Below are positions 57,846 through 64,000 of a stretch of 64,000 nt of DNA, one piece after another. The notes under the pieces were generated by a model. The model made no database searches. It was not told the DNA's origin and worked only from the letters and a program-made list of their open reading frames with translations. Source of the DNA: Roseovarius salincola (GTDB lineage: Bacteria; Pseudomonadota; Alphaproteobacteria; Rhodobacterales; Rhodobacteraceae); the NCBI RefSeq assembly GCF_026891095.1, contig NZ_JAPTNL010000019.1, positions 1 to 64,000 of the forward strand. The letters are read 5' to 3'. Position numbers and translations under genes: made by a program. Positions within the stretch are counted from its first letter, which is position 1. The number at the start of each line of letters is the position of its first letter.

Positions 57846-58616
57846 TCAGACAGGAAATGGCAGCGCCGCGCCCGAGCGAAGGATGCAAGCCGTTGCTGTG
57901 TTGTAGTTTTCCCGATCACCGTCATGTGATGCGCCATTGTGAAGCACCCAGCCGTCATGCAGCCTGAAATCCGCCCGACCACCCTTGCGCCCGCGGACCA
58001 GCACCAGCCGCGCGGCGCGACCGGGGCGGGGAATCAGCGGCAGAACCTCGAGGCTGCCAAAGTGGCGCGCCATGGCCATCAGCAGATCGGGCAGGCGCGC
58101 CGTGCGCTGGATGAAGGTTGCGTGACCCTTCGGCGCGGTGCGTTTGGCCGCCGCCTTGACCCAGTCCGCCAGCGGCGTGCCCTCGCCCAGGGCGATCTCT
58201 CGCCCGGTGTCGCGGGCGGCCGTGCTGGCGCGGCGGTCGAAATAGGGCGGGTTGGAGATGACATGGTCGAATTGCTGTTCGCGCAGTGCGGCGGGCATGT
58301 CGGTCAGGTCACCGGTTTCGACCTGCATTTCGATCCTGTTCGCGCTGGCGTTGCGCCGGGCCAGATCGGCGTAATCCGGTTGCAGTTCAAGCCCGGTCAG
58401 GCGCACGCCCTCGATCCGCCGCGCCAGACAAAGCGCCGCGACCCCCGCGCCACAGCCCAGATCAAGCACCCTGTCGCCCGCCCGCGCCGGTATGCTGGCC
58501 GCCAGAAGAACCGGATCGATCCCGGCGCGGTAGCCATCGCGTGGCTGAAGAATCCGCAGCTTGCCGCCAAGAAACGCGTCGGTGCTCAGCCGGTCCTCGG
58601 GCCAGCCCTCAGCCAT
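57846..58616 (-). CDS. TrmN6-like N6-adenine tRNA methyltransferase
   Basis: A 256-aa Rossmann methyltransferase. FLGGKLRILQPRDGYRAGID is the family N terminus, VLDLGCGAGVAALCLARRIE the SAM site, and HVISNPPYF the NPPY motif of N6-adenine methyltransferases. It matches the TrmN6/YfiC group that methylates A37 of tRNA1-Val; the target in this order is not confirmed. The ATG at 58616 overlaps the end of the DUF2007 gene by 8 nt. Confidence 0.85.
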   Translation of the reverse strand: MAEGWPEDRLSTDAFLGGKLRILQPRDGYRAGIDPVLLAASIPARAGDRVLDLGCGAGVAALCLARRIEGVRLTGLELQPDYADLARRNASANRIEMQVETGDLTDMPAALREQQFDHVISNPPYFDRRASTAARDTGREIALGEGTPLADWVKAAAKRTAPKGHATFIQRTARLPDLLMAMARHFGSLEVLPLIPRPGRAARLVLVRGRKGGRADFRLHDGWVLHNGASHDGDRENYNTATACILRSGAALPFPV

Positions 58617-58824
58617 CGAGGTCGAACCCGTTATCAACCAGCGCCGTGCGGGCGTGGTCGTAATCGCGCGTGGCGACCATCAGGCGGCGGGGCAAAACCC
58701 CTATAGAGCCTTCGAGAATGCTCATGTTTACGTCCATTTCAAAGCAGTCTATACCCTCGCCCTGAAGCAAGGCGCGGGCAAAAGCGATGGCCGTGGGATC
58801 GTTGGTGCTGAGCAACTGTTTCAT
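58609..58824 (-). CDS. DUF2007 family small protein
   Basis: A 71-aa protein: MKQLLSTNDPTAIAFARALL, then GEGIDCFEMDVNMSILEGSI and RLMVATRDYDHARTALVDNG. This is the DUF2007 pattern, a ferredoxin-like domain called a putative signal-transducing protein. The biochemical role is unknown. It is translationally coupled to the TrmN6-like gene (8-nt overlap), a pairing common in Rhodobacterales, and divergent from the polyprenyl synthase gene with a 55-nt gap. Confidence 0.85.
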   Translation of the reverse strand: MKQLLSTNDPTAIAFARALLQGEGIDCFEMDVNMSILEGSIGVLPRRLMVATRDYDHARTALVDNGFDLDG

Positions 58825-58879
58825 GGGGATGACTTAAGGGCACCGGGGGCTACTTGTCGACAGGTGTGACAGGAGTGTG

Positions 58880-59881
58880 ATGGGATTGGACCACGCCGCG
58901 ACGAAACCGCATGAACAACTGGCCCGGCATCTCGACAGCCGGATGGACGCCGTCAACAGCCTGATACGCGAGCGCATGGCCTCGCGGCATGCGCCGCGCA
59001 TTCCCGAGGTCACGGCGCATCTGGTCGAAGCGGGCGGCAAGCGCTTGCGCCCGATGCTGACCTTGGCCAGCGCCGATCTGTGCGGCTATGGCGGCGCGTT
59101 CGACGTGCATCTGGCCGCCACGGTCGAGTTCATCCATACCGCCACGCTTTTGCATGATGACGTGGTGGACGAAAGCCGCCAGCGGCGCGGTCGTCCGACC
59201 GCCAATCTTCTGTGGGACAACAAATCAAGCGTCTTGGTGGGCGACTACCTGTTTGCGCGGGCCTTTCAGCTGATGGTCGAGCCGGGCAACCTGCGGGTGC
59301 TCGACATCTTGTCGAACGCCGCCGCGGTGATCGCCGAAGGCGAGGTACTGCAACTGAGCGCCGCGCGCGATCTGGCCACCGATGAAAGCGTCTATCTTCA
59401 GGTCGTGCGCGGCAAGACGGCGGCGCTGTTCTCGGCCGCGACCGAGGTCGGCGGCGTGATCGCAGAGGCGCCCGAGGAACAGATCAAGGCCCTCTACGAG
59501 TATGGCGACGCGCTTGGCATCGCCTTTCAGATCGTTGACGATCTGCTGGATTACCAAGGTGACAGCAGCGCTACCGGCAAGAACGTCGGCGATGATTTCC
59601 GCGAACGCAAACTGACCCTGCCGGTGATCAAGGCGATTGCCCTTGCCGACCAGGAGGAGCGGGCCTTCTGGGCGCGCACCATCGAAAAGGGCAGGCAGGA
59701 GGACGGCGACCTTGACCAGGCGCTGGAACTGCTGAGGAAGCATGACACGCTCGAGGCGACCCGCGCCGATGCGCTGGCATGGGCCGCAAAGGCGCGCGCC
59801 GCCATCGAAACGCTGCCGGATCATCCGGTGCGAAAGATGCTGGCCGATATCGCCGATTACGTGGTGGCGCGGGTCAACTAG
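58880..59881 (+). CDS. Polyprenyl (probably octa- or decaprenyl) diphosphate synthase
   Basis: A 333-aa trans-prenyltransferase. The first Asp-rich motif is LLHDDVVDESRQRRGRPT (DDxxD) and the second is FQIVDDLLDYQGD. KRLRPMLTLASADL is the IPP-binding region. The residue before the first motif is small (Thr-Leu), suiting a long-chain product, so it probably makes the ubiquinone side chain. The ATG at 58880 is preceded by AGGAG. It is convergent with ispE (8-nt overlap), and both serve isoprenoid synthesis. Confidence 0.9.
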   Translation: MGLDHAATKPHEQLARHLDSRMDAVNSLIRERMASRHAPRIPEVTAHLVEAGGKRLRPMLTLASADLCGYGGAFDVHLAATVEFIHTATLLHDDVVDESRQRRGRPTANLLWDNKSSVLVGDYLFARAFQLMVEPGNLRVLDILSNAAAVIAEGEVLQLSAARDLATDESVYLQVVRGKTAALFSAATEVGGVIAEAPEEQIKALYEYGDALGIAFQIVDDLLDYQGDSSATGKNVGDDFRERKLTLPVIKAIALADQEERAFWARTIEKGRQEDGDLDQALELLRKHDTLEATRADALAWAAKARAAIETLPDHPVRKMLADIADYVVARVN

Positions 59882-60704
59882 GCGCGTTGAGGCGGGTCGC
59901 GGCCACCCACCAGCCGGGAAATCCTTCGCGCAGGCGCCCGGCGGCCGATGCAGCGGTTTCGGCGCCGAAGTAGATCCCGAAGCACGTGGCCCCCGAGCCC
60001 GACATGCGCGCAAGCTGGCACCCCGGCGTCGCCGACAATGTTTCGAGAACCTGCCCGATCACCGGCTGCAGGGATTGTGCGGGTGCCTCCAGGTCATTGC
60101 GCATGGACCGCAGCCACGCCACCGCATCGCCCGGATCGCGCAGCAGCGGCAGATCGTCGGGCATTGGCGCGTTCGCGGGCGTTTCCAACCGTGCGAAGAC
60201 GTCTTTCGTCGGGACCGGCGCGGCGGGGTTGATCAGCACCGCATGAAGCGCGGGAAGGCCCATGACCGGCGTGATGTCCTCGCCGATGCCGCGCATCCGC
60301 ACACCGCGCGCGCTCAGGCAGGCGGGGACATCCGCGCCAAGCGACAGCGCGTCCTTGGGCACCGGGTAACCCGAAAGCTGCGAAAGCGCCCTCAGCACCG
60401 CCGCCGCATCGCTTGAACCGCCGCCGAGGCCCGCGGCATTGGGCAGGAATTTCTGCAGGCGGATTCGGGCATCAAGGCCCATCAGGCGCGCGGCCCGCAT
60501 CACCAGATTGCCGTCGTCCTCGGGCACGTCCTTGGCCATCGGCCCTTCGACGGTCAGTTCCGATGTTTCGGCAAGCTCGATCTCGATCCGGTCGCCGATA
60601 TCGGCGAACACCACGAGCGAGTCGAGTTCGTGATAGCCGTTGTCGCGCCGCCCCGTCACATGCAGCGTCAGGTTGATCTTGGCCGGGGCGAAGGCCTCAA
60701 TCAC
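59874..60704 (-). CDS. ispE: 4-Diphosphocytidyl-2-C-methyl-D-erythritol kinase
   Basis: A 276-aa GHMP kinase. APAKINLTLHVTGRRDNGYH at the N terminus and the ATP loop LPNAAGLGGGSSDAAAVLRA are diagnostic. The C-terminal RMSGSGATCFGIYF is the third GHMP motif. It phosphorylates CDP-ME in the MEP pathway. The start overlaps the end of the TPR gene by 8 nt, so the two are probably cotranscribed, as in many alphaproteobacteria. Confidence 0.94.
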   Translation of the reverse strand: MIEAFAPAKINLTLHVTGRRDNGYHELDSLVVFADIGDRIEIELAETSELTVEGPMAKDVPEDDGNLVMRAARLMGLDARIRLQKFLPNAAGLGGGSSDAAAVLRALSQLSGYPVPKDALSLGADVPACLSARGVRMRGIGEDITPVMGLPALHAVLINPAAPVPTKDVFARLETPANAPMPDDLPLLRDPGDAVAWLRSMRNDLEAPAQSLQPVIGQVLETLSATPGCQLARMSGSGATCFGIYFGAETAASAAGRLREGFPGWWVAATRLNAPS

Positions 60705-62412
60705 CGTCGTTGGCCACTTTCAACGGCGGCGCGCCCTCTTCTTCGAGAACCTTGTCCAGCCCGACCTCCAGCTTGCGGCGGATGCGTTCGGGGTCGACAT
60801 CGGGAGAGGGGCTTTCGGGGTCGATCAGGGATAGCGCGCGTTTCCACTGGAAGGCGGCCTCGGTCTTGCGACCGACCGCCCACAGCACATCGCCGAGGTG
60901 ATCGTTGACCACCGGGTCCACCGGCATCAGCTCGGCGGCGCGCTCCATATGGCCGATCGCCTCGTCATAGCGGTCCAGCCGATAGAGCGCCCAGCCAAGG
61001 CTGTCGACGATATAGCCGCTTTCGGGTTGTGCCTCGACGGCCTGTTCGATCATCTCCAGCGCCTCGTCGAGCTTGATCTGATGTTCGACGAGCGAATAGC
61101 CGAGATAGTTCAGCACCTGCGGCTGGCCGGGATTGAGCTCCAGCGCGCGGCGGAAATCGGCCTCGGCCTTGTCCCACTGGTCCAGCCGTTCATAGCTGAT
61201 GGCGCGGGCATAATGCACGAACCACTGATCGGTTTCGTTGGCGCTGAAAATTTCCAGCGCACGATCATAGGCGGCCACGGCGGCCGCGTAGTTTTCAAGC
61301 TGCCGGTTGAGATCGCCCGAGGCCACATGAACCGACGGCAGATCGGGGTGGGTTTCGGCCAGCTGCTTGAGCACCTCGACCGCGGCATCGGTCTTGCCTG
61401 CACGGCGCAGGCTTTCGGCGCGGCCCAGTTCGGCGGCATGGAAGGACGGGTTGTCGCGCGGCACGCGGCGATAGGTTTCGGTCGCCAGCTCATGGCGCCC
61501 GAGGCTTTCGAGAAGTTCCGCGGACATCAGGATCGCGTCCACATGCGCCGGGTTCAGCTGTTCGGCGACGCGGGCGTATAGCAGCGTGTATTCCTCGCCC
61601 GAATCCGACATCAATGCCCGGCCCAGAGAAAAGAACACCTCGGCCAGCCCGTCGCGTGCCGTCTGGATGCGCGAGAAGGGCACCTGTTCGCCTGCTGTCA
61701 GCCGTTCACGCAGCTGCGCGACCTCTGGGTCGAGATCGGCGATGAACACCTCGTCGATCAATGCGACGGCGTCGTCGTTGCGCTCCAGCTGACTGAGCAC
61801 TTCGGCCCAGGCCATCGTGCCGCTGCGGGTGCTCTGCAGGGGGCCGTCCTCGTCCCCGGCAAAGATATCGTCGGCGCTTTCGAAATCGCCCACCGACCCC
61901 AATGCAAGGGCCTTGTGGTACAGTCCGAAACTGCGCAGCCCGCGCTGGTCGGCCACCTTGTCGAAGTGATCGAGCGCGGTGCTCATGTCACCCTTTCCCA
62001 GATAGGCCCAGGCCGCGATCAGCCCGTCGGCCAGCGGGCCAACGCCGCGATTGTCGCCGATGCGCTCCAGCAGCGCATCGTAGTCCAGGTCCTGAGCCTC
62101 TTTCTGGATCAGCGCGATATGCGCGATCTGGCTTTGCAGATCGTCGCTTTCCATCTTGCGCGCGATCGGCAGGGCCTGGTCGAATTGCCCGAGCGCCATA
62201 TGAGCGAAGACCGCGTTCTCCAGGATCACGGGGTTCGAAGGGTCCCCGGTCAATGCTTTCGTGAAATATTCCGCGGCGGCGGTGAAGTCATTGTCGTATC
62301 GCGCCTGGCGGGCCGACAAATAGGCGCCGACGGCCTCGTCGGCCAGCACCGGCGGGGCCGTCACCGGCAACAGCGCGGCGGTGATCAAGGCGCAAAGGGT
62401 TTTTGAAGTCAC
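60697..62412 (-). CDS. Tetratricopeptide repeat protein, exported
   Basis: A 571-aa protein with an N-terminal signal peptide (MTSKTLCALITAALLPVTAP, cleavage near VLA) followed by TPR units along most of its length. Examples are AAEYFTKALTGDPSNPVILE, YAAAVAAYDRALEIFSANET, AEADFRRALELNPGQPQVLN and AIGHMERAAELMPVDPVVND, with a gap of less regular helices in residues about 150-270. TPR arrays mediate protein-protein contacts; here it would be in the periplasm. It is coupled to ispE. The role is unknown; a complex-assembly function in the envelope is a guess. Confidence 0.85.
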   Translation of the reverse strand: MTSKTLCALITAALLPVTAPPVLADEAVGAYLSARQARYDNDFTAAAEYFTKALTGDPSNPVILENAVFAHMALGQFDQALPIARKMESDDLQSQIAHIALIQKEAQDLDYDALLERIGDNRGVGPLADGLIAAWAYLGKGDMSTALDHFDKVADQRGLRSFGLYHKALALGSVGDFESADDIFAGDEDGPLQSTRSGTMAWAEVLSQLERNDDAVALIDEVFIADLDPEVAQLRERLTAGEQVPFSRIQTARDGLAEVFFSLGRALMSDSGEEYTLLYARVAEQLNPAHVDAILMSAELLESLGRHELATETYRRVPRDNPSFHAAELGRAESLRRAGKTDAAVEVLKQLAETHPDLPSVHVASGDLNRQLENYAAAVAAYDRALEIFSANETDQWFVHYARAISYERLDQWDKAEADFRRALELNPGQPQVLNYLGYSLVEHQIKLDEALEMIEQAVEAQPESGYIVDSLGWALYRLDRYDEAIGHMERAAELMPVDPVVNDHLGDVLWAVGRKTEAAFQWKRALSLIDPESPSPDVDPERIRRKLEVGLDKVLEEEGAPPLKVANDGD

Positions 62413-62525
62413 GACAGCTTGCCTCGGATCTTTGTGGGTTTTGATGAGAACCTAGTATGACGTGCCCGTCAAAGCAATGCGGGGCGACCACTGGCCGCCC
62501 CACTCGCGCGATTGTGCGTATCGCG

Positions 62526-64000
62526 TCACATATTGGGATAGTTGGGGCCGTCGCCCCCCTGCGGCGTGACCCAGTTGATGTTCTGGGTCGGGTCCTTGAT
62601 ATCGCAGGTCTTGCAGTGAACGCAGTTCTGGAAATTGATCACGAAACGCGGTTCCTGACCTTCTTCGCGCACCACCTCATAGACCCCTGCCGGGCAGTAG
62701 CGCTGCGCCGGTTCGTCATATTTCGGCAGGTTCACACCGATCGGCACGCCGGGGTCCTTCAGCGTCAGGTGGCAGGGCTGGTTTTCCTCGTGATTGGTCA
62801 TCGAGAAACTGACATTGGTCAGCCGGTCGAAGCTCAGCTTGCCGTCGGGCCTCGGATAGGCGATTTCCTTGTGCTTGTCGGCGGGTTCGGTCGCCGCGGC
62901 GTCGGTCTTGCCGTGGCCAAGCGTGCCAAGCAGTGAGAAGCCAAGCGTGTTGGTCCACATGTCGAATCCGCCAAGCGCAAGCGATGCCCCGAGGCCGTAT
63001 TTCGACCAGAGCGGCTTGACGTTGCGCACCTTCCTGAGGTCCTTGCCGATGGCGCCGGTCCGCACGTCGCTTTCGTAATCACCAAGCTCATCACTGGCGC
63101 GGCCAGCCTCGATAGCTGCATGTGCGGCCTCGGCGGCGGCCTTGCCCGAGAGCATGGCGTTATGGTTGCCCTTGATGCGCGGCACGTTGACCATGCCCAC
63201 CGAACAGCCCAGCAGCGCCACGCCCGGCGCGACCATCTTGGGCATCGACTGATAGCCGCCCTCGGAAATGGCGCGCGCGCCGTAAGCCACGCGCTTGCCG
63301 CCTTTCAGCAGCTCGGCGACCATCGGGTGATGCTTGAAGCGCTGGAACTCCATGTAGGGATAAAGATGCGGGTTCTTGTAGTTCAGGTGAACCACGAAAC
63401 CGACATAGACCTGGTTGTTCTCGAGGTGATAGATGAACGATCCGCCACCCGCGTTCTTGCCAAGCGGCCAGCCCATCGTATGCGTGACTTCGCCCTCGTT
63501 GTGCTTGTCGGGGTCGATTTCCCATATTTCCTTCATCCCGAGGCCGAATTTCTGCGGCTCTTTCCCGGCGCTCAGATCGTATTTGGCGATCACTTCCTTG
63601 GCGAGGCTGCCGCGCACGCCCTCGGAGAGGAAGACATATTTGCCATGCAGTTCCATGCCCGGCTCATAGGAGGGGCCGGGCGTGCCGTCGGGGTTCCGGC
63701 CGAACTCGCCCGCGACCACGCCCTTCACTTCGCCGTTCTCGCCGTAGATCACTTCCGAACAGGCCATGCCGGGGAAAATCTCGACACCCAGCTCTTCGGC
63801 CTGCTCGGCCATCCAGCGGCAGACATTGCCCATCGACACGATGTAATTGCCGTGATTGTTCATCAGCGGCGGCATCGGGAAATTCGGAACACGGATTTTG
63901 CCGGCCTCGCCCAGCATGTAGAAATTGTCCTGCCTGACCGGCGTGTTCAGCGGCGCGCCCTTGTCTTTCCAGTCGGGGATCAGCGCATCGAGGCCACACG
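62526..64000 (-). CDS. Electron-transfer flavoprotein-ubiquinone oxidoreductase, 5' partial
   Basis: About 490 C-terminal codons of ETF-QO are present; the frame runs off the right edge (first full codon at 63998, CGLDALIPDW). The FAD/quinone domain shows NFPMPPLMNNHGNYIVSMGN and KYVFLSEGVRGSLAKEVIAK. The C-terminal 4Fe-4S cluster is bound by CPAGVYEV and NFQNCVHCKTCDIKDP (four Cys). It passes electrons from acyl-CoA dehydrogenases via ETF to ubiquinone at the inner membrane, and so would serve the acyl-CoA dehydrogenase encoded at 20064. The normal family length is about 550 aa, so only about 60 residues are missing. Confidence 0.95.
   Translation of the reverse strand, partial: CGLDALIPDWKDKGAPLNTPVRQDNFYMLGEAGKIRVPNFPMPPLMNNHGNYIVSMGNVCRWMAEQAEELGVEIFPGMACSEVIYGENGEVKGVVAGEFGRNPDGTPGPSYEPGMELHGKYVFLSEGVRGSLAKEVIAKYDLSAGKEPQKFGLGMKEIWEIDPDKHNEGEVTHTMGWPLGKNAGGGSFIYHLENNQVYVGFVVHLNYKNPHLYPYMEFQRFKHHPMVAELLKGGKRVAYGARAISEGGYQSMPKMVAPGVALLGCSVGMVNVPRIKGNHNAMLSGKAAAEAAHAAIEAGRASDELGDYESDVRTGAIGKDLRKVRNVKPLWSKYGLGASLALGGFDMWTNTLGFSLLGTLGHGKTDAAATEPADKHKEIAYPRPDGKLSFDRLTNVSFSMTNHEENQPCHLTLKDPGVPIGVNLPKYDEPAQRYCPAGVYEVVREEGQEPRFVINFQNCVHCKTCDIKDPTQNINWVTPQGGDGPNYPNM

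Noticed and set aside
1-64000. tRNA and rRNA genes
   Set aside because: No tRNA T-loop/acceptor pattern or rRNA segment was recognised by eye on either strand; a dedicated scan could still find one.

Overview
The window looks like chromosomal DNA of a Rhodobacterales alphaproteobacterium (Roseobacter-group type). The sequence is GC-rich and densely packed with short-overlap operons. It carries a class I lysyl-tRNA synthetase, PHA genes phaA and phaB, a DUF2585 protein, a TIGR02186/TauE pair and a thiD-O-S-G-E-F thiamine operon, a combination typical of that order. The assignment rests on gene content only; no rRNA or tRNA gene was seen.

Left end (1-6.4 kb), the disturbed part. An IS66-family element (tnpA, tnpB, tnpC) ends at 2292 inside a secreted glycoside-hydrolase-like gene. 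That gene also has an apparent frameshift at an A7 run near its start. The tnpC reading frame meets a perfect 12-bp-arm palindrome at the window edge. A TadE/TadG-like pair and an RcnB-like periplasmic protein follow.

6.6-22.0 kb, catabolic region. An alcohol dehydrogenase and LysR regulator face a plus-strand operon: LivK-type binding protein, two permeases, two ATPases, aldehyde dehydrogenase and SDR. Convergent to it is a minus-strand operon of acyl-CoA dehydrogenase, class III CoA-transferase, thioesterase, CitE-like lyase and class I fumarase. This set fits breakdown of a C5 dicarboxylate such as mesaconate. A SAM methyltransferase follows.

22.2-31.8 kb. A stand-alone Lrp/RAM-domain protein leads a second complete Liv-type ABC operon. 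A multi-hairpin intergenic element sits between its livG and livF. Convergent to it is the thiamine operon, with a recognisable promoter, TPP riboswitch and a possible Shine-Dalgarno-sequestering hairpin.

31.8-41.5 kb. TerB-like protein, lysS, a cytochrome c lipoprotein and an HExxH lipoprotein, then a 1-kb island. The island holds an 11-bp tandem repeat, three copies of a dispersed palindrome, and two small AT-richer genes of unknown function. parE, glk, an HpaI-type aldolase, a DUF2585 protein and an EamA transporter follow.

41.5-49.3 kb. A third Liv-type ABC set (F, G, M, H) has no adjacent binding protein. Next come TIGR02186, TauE/SafE, rimI, tsaB, nfu (with a candidate Irr/ICE box upstream) and dapD.

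49.4-64 kb. LOG-family protein, a small orphan protein, an amidoligase/glutamine amidotransferase pair, rlmN, tag, an EAL-domain protein, phaA-phaB, DUF465 and DUF2007 proteins, a TrmN6-like methyltransferase, a polyprenyl diphosphate synthase, ispE, a large TPR protein, and a 5'-truncated ETF-ubiquinone oxidoreductase running off the right edge. The least characterised functions are the amidoligase/GATase pair, the small-gene island at 35.2-36.1 kb and the C5-acid module at 16-21 kb.
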